Shown here piece by piece: positions 1-7,254 of a DNA stretch of 64,000 bases. Made by a program: the position numbers and the translations under genes. The stretch's first letter is position 1. Every line of letters begins with the position of its first letter. Source of the DNA: an uncultured Acetatifactor sp. (GTDB lineage Bacteria; Bacillota; Clostridia; Lachnospirales; Lachnospiraceae); assembly GCA_934436245.1 (NCBI GenBank), contig CAKSAM010000010.1:15929-79928 (forward strand), given 5' to 3'. The notes under the pieces are model-generated. The model was not told the origin of the DNA. It was given only the letters and a program-made list of their open reading frames with translations, and did not search any database.

Positions 1-11
1 ACTTTTCCCTG

Positions 12-998
12 TCAGCATGCCAGTTCCTCCATCACCCGGTCCAGATCCTCCGGTTTCTCGATATTGTATACTTTGACATTTCTGTCAATTTTGCGGACAA
101 AGCTGCTGAGTGTCTTCCCCGGCCCGATCTCTACGAAAGTGTCCACACCATCTGCGATCATCCGCTCTACGCTCTGGGTAAAATGTACGGGACTGGATAC
201 CTGCTGTTTCAGCAGCTCCGCAACCTGTGACGCATCTGTCACATAATCTGCCGTTACATTGGACAGATAAGGGATCCAGGGGGTTGACAGCTTTACGCTT
301 TTCAATTCTTCTGCTAATTGTTCTCCTGCATTTTTTAACAGAGCTGAGTGGAACGGTCCGCTGACCTTTAAGGCTACACAGCGTTTTGCACCTGCTTCCT
401 TCAGCGCTTCTGATGCCGCTGCTACTGCATCTGCCTCTCCGGTGATCACAATTTGTCCAGGACAGTTATAATTCGCTACCGATACGACCTTGCCGGTTTC
501 TTTTGCTGTCCGTTCGCAGATTTTTGTCACAATGTCTCCGTCCAGTCCCAATATTGCTGCCATGGCTCCCCCTTCCGGATAAGCCTCCTGCATATAGATA
601 CCACGCATCCGGATGATCCGGAACAGATCCGGCAGCTCCATCACACCGCTGGCAGCCAGTGCCCCATATTCTCCCAGGCTTAAGCCTGCTGCCATCTCCG
701 CTTTCAGTCCTTTTGCCTCCAACACCTTCAGAATAGCCACTTCCATGGTCAGCATGGCGATCTGTGTGTATTCCGTAATATTGATATATGGATTTTCCTC
801 AAAGGTCAGCTGTTCCATGGAGTACGGATGTCCGCTTTCCGCCTGTGCTTCCCGCTTGTCCTGCCAGTACAGATTCTGGAGCACCTTGTCTGCCAGCTTC
901 CATACCGCCTGTGCTTCCGGGTAAGTATCGTAGAACTCCTTGCCCATTCCTATGTACTGGGATCCCTGTCCCGGGAATAAGTATGCGATCTTGCTCAT
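12..998 (-). CDS. fabD: Malonyl-CoA:ACP transacylase
   Basis: Transfers malonate from CoA to the phosphopantetheine arm of acyl carrier protein, supplying the extender unit for cytosolic fatty acid synthesis. The 328-residue protein is full length. GQGSQ lies at residues 10-14, the nucleophile elbow GLSLGE at 105-110 (Ser107; the usual His before Ser is Leu), and the catalytic His217 in GPFHSAL. A stretch around residues 48-70 looks like a small insertion relative to typical FabD. The start is set by AGGAG seven bases upstream of the ATG. It follows fabK and acpP on the same strand and the rest of the fab cluster probably continues off the left edge. The family call is secure. Confidence 0.96.
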   Translation of the reverse strand: MSKIAYLFPGQGSQYIGMGKEFYDTYPEAQAVWKLADKVLQNLYWQDKREAQAESGHPYSMEQLTFEENPYINITEYTQIAMLTMEVAILKVLEAKGLKAEMAAGLSLGEYGALAASGVMELPDLFRIIRMRGIYMQEAYPEGGAMAAILGLDGDIVTKICERTAKETGKVVSVANYNCPGQIVITGEADAVAAASEALKEAGAKRCVALKVSGPFHSALLKNAGEQLAEELKSVKLSTPWIPYLSNVTADYVTDASQVAELLKQQVSSPVHFTQSVERMIADGVDTFVEIGPGKTLSSFVRKIDRNVKVYNIEKPEDLDRVMEELAC

Positions 999-1139
999 TT
1001 TGTCATCTCCTAATTACTATGTGATGCTATTGTCCCTTCAGTTACAGCACATTTTTGTAACACACCATTTTCCCTATACCATTTGCCACGCATTACTGTT
1101 CATAGTTTGTTGTTCAGCATCTGTTATTGGCGGTTAGTA

Positions 1140-2078
1140 TTACTGTCTTTTAATTTGTGCCGTTATGCACTCCTGCGCCTGCTGCACCGTTTCTTCAATA
1201 ATCTCACGGCAGGTCTGCTCTCCGTGGACCAGTCCTGCAATCTGCCCGGCCATCAGGGTTCCATTTACGGTATCTCCGTCCTGCACTGCCTTCCTGAGAG
1301 ATCCCAGTGTCAGTTTTTCCAGCTCCATGAAGTCTGCATTTTCCTTTTCCAGCTTCAGATACTCTCTGGTCATCTGATTGCGAAGGGAGCGCACCGGATG
1401 TCCGGTAGACATTCCTGTCACTACGGAATCGATATCCTTTGCCTTGATGATCTGATTCTTGTAATTTTCATGGACGATGGATTCCTTCGATGCTACGAAC
1501 CGGGTTCCCATCTGGATTCCCTCTGCCCCCAGCATAAAGGCCGCCGCCATGCCTCTGCCATCGGCGATACCTCCGGCTGCGATCACCGGGATAGATACCG
1601 CATCCACCACCTGAGGAACCAGCGCCATGGTCGTGGTGGAACCGATATGTCCGCCACTCTCCATGCCTTCTGCCACCACAGCGTCTGCTCCGGCCCGTTC
1701 CATCATCTTCGCCATAGCCACACTGGCTACCACCGGAATGACTTTCACTCCGGCATTCTTCCACAGTTCCATGAATTTTCCCGGGTTTCCAGCACCAGTC
1801 GTTACCACTTTTACTCCTTCTTCCACGACAATCTTCGCTACATCCTCCGCATTGGGATTGAGCAGCATGATATTCACGCCGAAGGGTTTGTCAGTCAGTT
1901 CTTTGCATTTACGGATTTCCTCCCGGACGACCTCAGGCGGAGCGGAAGCGGCACCGATGATGCCTAAGCCTCCGGCATTCGACACTGCTGCCGCCAGCTT
2001 ATGTTCCGCCACCCAGGCCATACCGCCCTGGAAAATGGGATATTCGATTTGTAGAAGTTCCGTGATCTTTGTTTTCAT
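1140..2078 (-). CDS. fabK: Enoyl-ACP reductase II, FMN-dependent
   Basis: Last reduction of the fatty acid elongation cycle, using FMN and NAD(P)H. The 312-residue TIM-barrel protein shows the N-terminal YPIFQGGMAWVA, the flavin-binding stretch GMESGGHIG, AAGGIADGRG and GAEGIQMGTRF, all typical of FabK/2-nitropropane dioxygenase-like reductases. The acpP-fabK-fabD order distinguishes it from nitronate monooxygenase, which shares the fold. FabK is the triclosan-tolerant alternative to FabI found in many Clostridia (family knowledge). The 141-base gap to fabD shows no promoter or terminator I can support, so the genes are likely cotranscribed. Confidence 0.95.
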   Translation of the reverse strand: MKTKITELLQIEYPIFQGGMAWVAEHKLAAAVSNAGGLGIIGAASAPPEVVREEIRKCKELTDKPFGVNIMLLNPNAEDVAKIVVEEGVKVVTTGAGNPGKFMELWKNAGVKVIPVVASVAMAKMMERAGADAVVAEGMESGGHIGSTTTMALVPQVVDAVSIPVIAAGGIADGRGMAAAFMLGAEGIQMGTRFVASKESIVHENYKNQIIKAKDIDSVVTGMSTGHPVRSLRNQMTREYLKLEKENADFMELEKLTLGSLRKAVQDGDTVNGTLMAGQIAGLVHGEQTCREIIEETVQQAQECITAQIKRQ

Positions 2079-2100
2079 TGTCTTTCTGATCCTTCTCGTC

Positions 2101-2129
2101 GTTCTGCGAATGCCTGCATTCAGGCAGAT
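2101..2129. repeat. Dispersed 29-bp palindromic repeat, copy 1
   Basis: This stretch in the acpP-fabK gap matches 23527-23555 at 27 of 29 positions. It contains two nested dyads: GAATGC-CT-GCATTC, and GCCTG-CATT-CAGGC, which folds as a five-pair stem with a four-base loop. No coding function is seen. It behaves like a REP-type extragenic palindrome. Confidence 0.6.
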
Positions 2130-2138
2130 ATTCCGTTC

Positions 2139-2363
2139 TTACGCATGCTCCTGAATATAACTGATAACATCACCTACAGTTGCCAGATTTTCCAGTTCCT
2201 CAGAAGGAATGGACACTCCGTATTCCTCCTCAAATGCCATTACCAGTTCAAACAGATCCAGGGAATCTACTTCCAGATCCTCCTTGAAACGGGTTGCCTC
2301 TGTGATTTCTACATTCTCCTGGTTTAACTGTTCTCTGATGATAGCTGCTACTTTTTCTAACAT
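2139..2363 (-). CDS. acpP: Acyl carrier protein
   Basis: Carries growing acyl chains on 4'-phosphopantetheine. The chosen start gives 74 residues, the usual ACP length, with the DSLDLFELV modification motif and Ser34 as the attachment site; the protein is acidic, as expected. I chose the ATG at 2361-2363 rather than the upstream in-frame ATG because a strong TAAGGAG site lies inside the would-be extension, eight bases before this start. It is the first gene after a good promoter (2532-2560) and is followed by fabK and fabD. Confidence 0.96.
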   Translation of the reverse strand: MLEKVAAIIREQLNQENVEITEATRFKEDLEVDSLDLFELVMAFEEEYGVSIPSEELENLATVGDVISYIQEHA

Positions 2364-2505
2364 GTTTTTGCTCTCCTTATGCATTTCATTATTGTGTTTC
2401 TAATACCTTGTTTTACTACTTTGTCGTCTCCGGCGTGTTCACTTTCCCTTCGCAATTGTTGTCAGTGTTGACCTTTTGCATTTCAAGTCTATCTTCGCCG
2501 AATTG

Positions 2506-2520
2506 CTTTGACTATCAAAG
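2506..2520. promoter_or_regulatory. FabT-like operator
   Basis: CTTTGACTATCAAAG is an inverted repeat with perfect six-base arms around three bases. It closely resembles the TTTGA-N3-TCAAA dyad bound by the MarR-family repressor FabT in Firmicutes. It starts about five bases downstream of the predicted acpP transcription start, where repressor would block initiation. The fabT gene is not in the window. Confidence 0.65.
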
Positions 2521-2531
2521 TATTTAAATGC

Positions 2532-2560
2532 AATATACTACGCAGATGTTGTTCTGTCAA
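2532..2560 (-). promoter_or_regulatory. acpP-fabK-fabD promoter
   Basis: A -35 box TTGACA (2555-2560) and a -10 box TATATT (2532-2537) are separated by 17 bases and read toward acpP. The predicted start lies near 2525, just before the FabT-like dyad. Confidence 0.75.
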
Positions 2561-2677
2561 CATCTTTTTTCACAATTACCGCTTCCTAATTTATTATTAT
2601 CATATAGGCAGTAATAATCTCATTGCAGAAGATCCTTTTCCTGGAAAAATACCGCTGCAAAAGCGTAATTCCCTTGT

Positions 2678-2802
2678 CAGGCAGTAAAATTCGGTAGTTT
2701 CCATCGGAAATTTTGCAAAAACTACCGCCTGGAAGAAGAATTCCTCGAACCAGGCAGTATATTTGAGTTAAGACTCCTGAAATAGTGCCTGGTTTGATCA
2801 GG
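2678..2802. repeat. Cluster of related inverted repeats between acpP promoter and tRNA-Ser
   Basis: The 300-base stretch 2561-2868 holds no credible gene. It carries variants of a motif like CCAGGCAGTAxxTT in both orientations. One pair forms AACCAGGCA...TGCCTGGTT with perfect nine-base arms (about 2748-2794); another forms CGGTAGTTT...AAACTACCG (about 2692-2727). They may be hairpins or a multi-site protein target. No function is recognised. Confidence 0.45.
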
Positions 2803-2819
2803 ATTTTTCGTTTCTCCCC

Positions 2820-2848
2820 TTGCCAAACGGTCATTTTTCAGATAAAAT
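2820..2848 (+). promoter_or_regulatory. tRNA-Ser promoter
   Basis: TTGCCA (2820-2825), 17 bases, then TAAAAT (2843-2848), reading into the tRNA that begins at 2869. Confidence 0.65.
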
Positions 2849-2868
2849 AATCTACGTTGTAATCTTTT

Positions 2869-2955
2869 GGAGACGTATCGAAGTGGTCATAACGGGGCGC
2901 ACTCGAAATGCGTTAGCCCTTCTCGGGCACGTGGGTTCAAATCCCACCGTCTCCG
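2869..2955 (+). tRNA. tRNA-Ser(CGA)
   Basis: An 87-base class II tRNA. The acceptor stem is GGAGACG paired with CGTCTCC, the discriminator is G2955, and the T arm carries GGGTTCAAATCCC. The anticodon loop CTCGAAA gives anticodon CGA, reading UCG serine codons. A long variable arm (about 2914-2930) is typical of tRNA-Ser. The 3' CCA is not encoded. Confidence 0.95.
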
Positions 2956-2960
2956 CGCAT

Positions 2961-3001
2961 AAAAAAGCCGATAACCTGTGAAAACAGACTATCGGCTTTT
3001 G
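2961..3001. terminator. Bidirectional terminator
   Basis: AAAAGCCGATA and TATCGGCTTTT form an 11-pair stem with a 16-base loop and runs of A or T on both flanks. It can end the tRNA transcript on the plus strand and the small cysteine-rich gene on the minus strand. Confidence 0.85.
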
Positions 3002-3018
3002 GATTTTAGAAAAATGTG

Positions 3019-3258
3019 TTACGCCTCCCGCAGTATCTGCATGATCGTATCATAATGCTCCGGATCATGTGGGAAGGTGCAGCCCGAGCAATCCTTGATC
3101 CGTCTGCCGTTTTTCTCGAAATACCGGGGATTCCCAGGGCAATGCTCCAGGCGGTACATGGGGCAGTAGCAGAACAGGCAGTTGAAATCTGCAAGACCCT
3201 TGTGGCAGGGGAAATATTTACAATCCTTATTTTCAAAAAAGCGATAGGAATTTTCCAT
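3019..3258 (-). CDS. Cysteine-rich small domain protein
   Basis: A 79-residue protein with eight cysteines, arranged roughly as C-x4-C ... C-x2-C-x-C ... C ... C-x2-C. It begins MENSYRFFENKDCKYFPCHK and resembles the small Cys-rich domain family (PF04071-like), likely a metal-binding or Fe-S protein of unknown role. I use the ATG at 3258. A GTG at 3273 is possible, but AAGGAAGG lies almost against it, so the start is uncertain. No operon partner explains the function; some family members occur near cobalamin genes, which are not present here. Confidence 0.75.
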   Translation of the reverse strand: MENSYRFFENKDCKYFPCHKGLADFNCLFCYCPMYRLEHCPGNPRYFEKNGRRIKDCSGCTFPHDPEHYDTIMQILREA

Positions 3259-3327
3259 TTCTAGTATCCGCACCCTTCCTTAATCTTCAAAGTCTGTGCC
3301 GAAGACGCAAACTTGCGCATGAAACAT

Positions 3328-3374
3328 AGAACTTCTTCATGAAAGAGCCTTTGCTCTGAGTGATCAGAAGTTCT
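3328..3374. terminator. Nested hairpin downstream of the 53-residue ORF
   Basis: AGAACTTCT (3328-3336) pairs perfectly with AGAAGTTCT (3366-3374), and an inner AGAGC-CTTT-GCTCT stem sits within. There is no clear T tract, so termination is only likely; RNA processing or a dyad target is also possible. Confidence 0.5.
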
Positions 3375-3376
3375 TT

Positions 3377-3538
3377 TCACACTTCTTCCGCCATGCACAT
3401 TCCATGGGCTATCCCCTGCTCCTTCAGCTGTTCCTCCAGCTGGTTCAGGGCGTCATCCTCATCTTCTGCGAACACCATCGCCTGATAGACTTCCTCCGGT
3501 CCTTCCGGCGCCAGCGCTGTCACCTCATACATCTGCAT
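3377..3538 (-). CDS. Small acidic hypothetical protein (53 aa)
   Basis: A short gene starting MQMYEVTALAPEGPEEVYQA and ending MCMAEEV. An AGAGGT site lies seven bases before the chosen ATG (an ATG two codons earlier is too close to it). The protein is strongly acidic with an alternating charged helix-like middle and a single Cys near the end. No domain is recognised. It sits between the Cys-rich protein and the cellodextrin transporter operon, with a hairpin after it. Coding is supported by ribosome site and composition, not by homology. Confidence 0.6.
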   Translation of the reverse strand: MQMYEVTALAPEGPEEVYQAMVFAEDEDDALNQLEEQLKEQGIAHGMCMAEEV

Positions 3539-3734
3539 GACCATTACCTCTTTCTTCCGTTTCTATACGAATGTCTTTTACCGCTGTATCCGACATTTTC
3601 ATTCAAAATACATATTCACTCTTTTCTTTATTTTATACCCGTTTCCCCGTTTTTTTGCAAGCGAAAAGCGCCACTCCGGGGAAGAGTGCCGCTTTTCAGG
3701 AGAGATTTATGTATTGAATGTTGCTGGCAAAATA

Positions 3735-4601
3735 TTAACCCTTGACACTTCCCATTGCCACGCCCTGGACAATGAACTTGGAAAGGATCAGGTATACTAC
3801 GATAACGGGGAAGATGGAGAATGCGATGGTCACATACACCTGCCCCATATCGAACTTCAGGAAGTCTGCGGAACGCAGCTGGGCGATCAGGATAGGTAAT
3901 GTCTTCATCTTGTCGTTATGCAGGATCAGTGCCGGTGTGAAGTAATTGTTCCAGCTGCTTACGAAAGTGAAGATCGCCTGTACTGCGATGGCGGGCTTCA
4001 TCAGAGGAAGCACGATGGTATTGAACGTACGGAACTCACCGGAACCGTCGATTCTGGCTGCCTCTACCAGAGACAGGGGCAATGCACTCTCCATGTACTG
4101 CTTCATATAGAAGAAAGTAACAGGAGCTGCTACTGCAGGAACAATCAGAGGAATGAAGTTATCTTCCAGCTTCATGTCAGATACTAACTGCAGGAAACCA
4201 AGTGCGGTAACCTGTGTAGGGATCGTCATAACTGCCAGAATGAAGGTAAACATAAACTTCTTGATCTTAAAGTCATATACATGGATCGCATAAGCGGTCA
4301 TGGTGGAGAAGTAAGTACACAACACAGCACTTGATAATGCTACAAACAAGCTGTTGAACATACCTCTTACAACGGGCTGGGTTCCTGCCATTACTCCCTT
4401 CCAGTTCTCTAACAGATAGTGACTGGGAATCGGGGTAAAGCCTCTGGTCAGTTCTCCATTGGATCTGGTCGCATTCACGAACAGGATATAGAACCAGAAC
4501 AGGCACAGGAAACTCATAAATACCAATACTATGTATGCAAGAACTCTTCTGGCATGGATGCCCATGCCTTTTTTGGTTTCGTTTGTTTCGATGCTTAACA
4601 T
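3735..4601 (-). CDS. CUT1 sugar ABC transporter permease (MalG-like)
   Basis: One of two membrane subunits of an oligosaccharide importer. The 288-residue protein has about six membrane segments, the first near residues 20-45, and the cytoplasmic EAA loop EAARIDGSGEFRTFNTIVLP that contacts the ATPase. The start is the ATG at 4601 because AGGGGG lies eight bases upstream; the GTG at 4610 abuts that site. It follows the MalF-like gene by 15 bases. No ATPase gene is in this operon. The divergent GH94 phosphorylase suggests cellobiose or cellodextrins as substrate (inference). Confidence 0.93.
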   Translation of the reverse strand: MLSIETNETKKGMGIHARRVLAYIVLVFMSFLCLFWFYILFVNATRSNGELTRGFTPIPSHYLLENWKGVMAGTQPVVRGMFNSLFVALSSAVLCTYFSTMTAYAIHVYDFKIKKFMFTFILAVMTIPTQVTALGFLQLVSDMKLEDNFIPLIVPAVAAPVTFFYMKQYMESALPLSLVEAARIDGSGEFRTFNTIVLPLMKPAIAVQAIFTFVSSWNNYFTPALILHNDKMKTLPILIAQLRSADFLKFDMGQVYVTIAFSIFPVIVVYLILSKFIVQGVAMGSVKG

Positions 4602-4616
4602 ATCTGCCACCCCCTA

Positions 4617-5525
4617 TCAATCTTTCTTGTTCGAGAACTTGAATACGACGAGGCTCAGGAGACCTGTGATAATAAACAGGATCACGGAGAGTGCACCGCC
4701 CATACCATAGTTCTTACTGAACAGATGCTTATTCAGGTACATGATCAGCGTCATGGTAGATCTCATAGGATCGCCGTTGCCGTTGGTCAGGATCTGAGGT
4801 ACATCGAACATCTGTAAACCACCGATCAGGGAAGTGATCATTACATAGATCAGGATCGGACGTAACAGAGGAAGTGTGATCTTGAAAAATACCTGTGTAG
4901 AGGTGGCACCGTCCACTTCAGCCGCCTCAAACAGTGAAGTATCAATACCCATCATACCAGCCATCAGGAGAATCGTCGTATTACCGAACCACATCAGGAA
5001 GTTCATCAGTGCTACCAGTCCTCTGGTGCTCCAGACATTTGACAGGAATTTGTACGGCTCGCTGATCCATCCCAACTGCATCATGATCTCATTGATCGGA
5101 CCACCATCAGAGAACAGGGTAAAGAACAGCATTGCAAATGCGGAAGCCATGATCAGGTTCGGCAGGTAAATAACTGTCTTAAAGAATCTCTGTCCTTTTA
5201 ATCTAAGGCTGGGATCAGAGAACCATGCGCCCAGTAACAGGGATACGAAAATCTGGGGAACAAAGCCCAGAATCCACATGATCAGGGTATTTTTCGTGTA
5301 AACCCAGATATCTCCATTGGAAAACAGTTTTACGAAGTTACCAAGTCCTACAAAATTCGGTCCGACCTGTGTCAGTCCCGAACGGTAAATTTCAAAAAAG
5401 CTGTAATAGAAGGTTCTGAAAAGTGGAACCAGCTGAAATACCAGATAGACTACAATGAAGGGGATCAGGAAGATATAACCCCATTTATTATAGCGTACCA
5501 CCTTTCCTCGCTTTACCTTTGCCAT
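4617..5525 (-). CDS. CUT1 sugar ABC transporter permease (MalF-like)
   Basis: Second membrane subunit of the predicted cellodextrin importer. The 302-residue protein has six predicted membrane helices, the first near residues 15-38, and the EAA loop EAAEVDGATSTQVFFKITLP near residue 200. It shows the short N-terminus common in CUT1 permeases of Gram-positives rather than the long E. coli MalF type. It lies downstream of the binding protein, separated by a terminator-like hairpin (5686-5726), so it is probably made at a lower level than the binding protein. Confidence 0.93.
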   Translation of the reverse strand: MAKVKRGKVVRYNKWGYIFLIPFIVVYLVFQLVPLFRTFYYSFFEIYRSGLTQVGPNFVGLGNFVKLFSNGDIWVYTKNTLIMWILGFVPQIFVSLLLGAWFSDPSLRLKGQRFFKTVIYLPNLIMASAFAMLFFTLFSDGGPINEIMMQLGWISEPYKFLSNVWSTRGLVALMNFLMWFGNTTILLMAGMMGIDTSLFEAAEVDGATSTQVFFKITLPLLRPILIYVMITSLIGGLQMFDVPQILTNGNGDPMRSTMTLIMYLNKHLFSKNYGMGGALSVILFIITGLLSLVVFKFSNKKD

Positions 5526-5685
5526 AAATCATTCCTCCCTTTTGTTGCCATGTTTGCCACATGGATTGTCGTGCCATTTTTTCCGATAAGGCTCGCAGCA
5601 GCTCTCTTACTTGCATTTTCCTATTTTACTTATAAAAAAACTTCTGCCAGCCTTCTCTTTTTCTGGCTTTTTCCCGTTTTTTGAG

Positions 5686-5726
5686 AGAAAAACCGTACCC
5701 ACCTGACCAACCAGGCAGGTACGGTT
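5686..5726 (-). terminator. Attenuating terminator between binding protein and permeases
   Basis: On the minus strand AACCGTACC and GGTACGGTT form a nine-pair stem, with an inner CCTG/CAGG pairing, followed directly by TTTTT. It lies after the binding-protein stop (5741) and before the MalF-like start (5525). Partial read-through would set the ratio of binding protein to permease. Confidence 0.75.
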
Positions 5727-5740
5727 CTATCTAATTCAGA

Positions 5741-7156
5741 TTAATGAGTAAGTCCAGGATACTTCTCTTCTACTGCTTTGTAGAACAGATCCAGTGCACC
5801 GTCCAGATCGGTCTTGCCTTCGAAGTAGTTCTTCATAGCGTTCTGGAACTCTTCGTTACAGCCCTGATCGTAAGAGGACAGATTGCTCAGATCGATCTTC
5901 TCAGCACCTGCACAGAACATATCCAGAGGGTTCTGACCGCCCAGAATAGGGTTAGTGTAAGAAGCGTCTGCTGCCATCTCTTCCATAGCAGGCTTGTTGT
6001 TAACGAAATCGGAATCCTTCTTAACGATGTCGATCATAACATCCTTATTGGTAGTCATCTGCAGCATGATATCCTTAACAAGGCTTGCATTGTCAGTACC
6101 GGCTGCTGCACAGATCCAGGTACCGCCCCAGAAGAAGCCCTGAGGTCCTTCGGTAGCGCCCCATCTGCCAGAGTTAGCTACGGAACCATCTTCATCTGCT
6201 GCCATAGAGAAGTTAATCAACCAAGCGGGTCCAAAGTAGCAGAATACTTTTCCTGTAGGATAGAAGCCCTTCTTCCAGTCATCAGACCACAGTTCAAAAG
6301 TATTGGTTTCCTTAGCGTCAACCATCTTCTTGGAATCTTCAACCCACTTCATAATGTTAGGGTCAATGACGATCTTATTGTCCTGAACCCACTTACCGGA
6401 TACGTTGTTAGAGTATACACGGTAGCTGTCGTTTACGGAAGAGGTCATGTAATAACCAGCCTTCTTCATGCTCTCAGCAGTTGCGGTGAAGGTATCCCAG
6501 TCAGCTACAGCCTTCTGTACCTCTGCGGGATCTTCAGATCCAAGTACTTCCTTAGCTACGTCACGGTTGTAAATCAAGACACCGGGGCAGCCCTGCCAGG
6601 AAACACCCTTTAATACGCCGTTAGAATCGGTTACAACATCTTTGGTATACTGATACTGGTTAGACAGATCTGCATCAGTAATACCCAGATCCTTAACAGG
6701 CATTGTGAACTCGGTATCTACATATTTCAGTGCGTAGTCAGCCTCAACCAGGAACAGGTCGATCTTATCATCATCGGCTGCGCTTGCCTGTTTGTCCAGG
6801 GTAGCATCCAGATTATTCTGATAAGCATTGTCATCATTAGGGGTAATGTTCCACTTAACAGTTACATCACCAATCTTACCGGTAGTACCGTCTACTGCTT
6901 CGTATCCAGGATAGTGATCAGCGATACGGCTCTGGAACTCGGTGTTCCAACAGTAGATGTTCAGGACTTTGCCTTCGTCTGCTGCAGGCTCTGCTGCATC
7001 GGTGGATGCAGGTGCCTCGGTCTTAGCCTCGGTGGATGCTGCGGGTGCTGCATCGGTAGATGCTGCCGCAGGAGCATCATTGCTGCTGCCACAACCTACC
7101 AGCATGCTTGCTAACATTGTGGTGGTAAGTAAAGCACTAAGTACTTTTTTCTTCAT
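5741..7156 (-). CDS. Sugar-binding lipoprotein of CUT1 ABC transporter
   Basis: Extracellular solute-binding protein (family 1 type) that feeds sugar to the downstream permeases. The 471-residue protein has a lysine-rich signal peptide and the lipobox LVGC with the lipidated Cys near residue 22, then a low-complexity Ala/Ser/Thr/Glu linker to about residue 57 before the globular domain. I chose the ATG at 7156 because GGGAGGAAAC precedes it and the signal peptide begins there; an upstream ATG adds 17 unlikely residues. Sugar specificity is inferred from the neighbouring cellobiose phosphorylase; a stand-alone assignment from sequence is not possible. Confidence 0.92.
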   Translation of the reverse strand: MKKKVLSALLTTTMLASMLVGCGSSNDAPAAASTDAAPAASTEAKTEAPASTDAAEPAADEGKVLNIYCWNTEFQSRIADHYPGYEAVDGTTGKIGDVTVKWNITPNDDNAYQNNLDATLDKQASAADDDKIDLFLVEADYALKYVDTEFTMPVKDLGITDADLSNQYQYTKDVVTDSNGVLKGVSWQGCPGVLIYNRDVAKEVLGSEDPAEVQKAVADWDTFTATAESMKKAGYYMTSSVNDSYRVYSNNVSGKWVQDNKIVIDPNIMKWVEDSKKMVDAKETNTFELWSDDWKKGFYPTGKVFCYFGPAWLINFSMAADEDGSVANSGRWGATEGPQGFFWGGTWICAAAGTDNASLVKDIMLQMTTNKDVMIDIVKKDSDFVNNKPAMEEMAADASYTNPILGGQNPLDMFCAGAEKIDLSNLSSYDQGCNEEFQNAMKNYFEGKTDLDGALDLFYKAVEEKYPGLTH

Positions 7157-7254
7157 GTTTGTTTCCTCCCATTTTTGTTGAACGTTTGTTGTAAGTGTTT
7201 GTTGCATTTATATTCATATGTAGGCGGTTGCGTCGCTTCCATACAAATGCCTGA

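Noticed and set aside
1083..1967. 294-residue ORF antisense to fabK
   Set aside because: Shadow of fabK codon structure; Cys/His-rich nonsense composition.
2586..2834. 82-residue ORF upstream of tRNA-Ser
   Set aside because: Its repeats are the product of inverted repeats in the DNA; no ribosome site or domain.
7157..7254. Separate promoter for the cellodextrin-binding protein
   Set aside because: Only a weak TTGTAT-18-TACATA and a TTGAACGTTTG site are visible; not enough to call.
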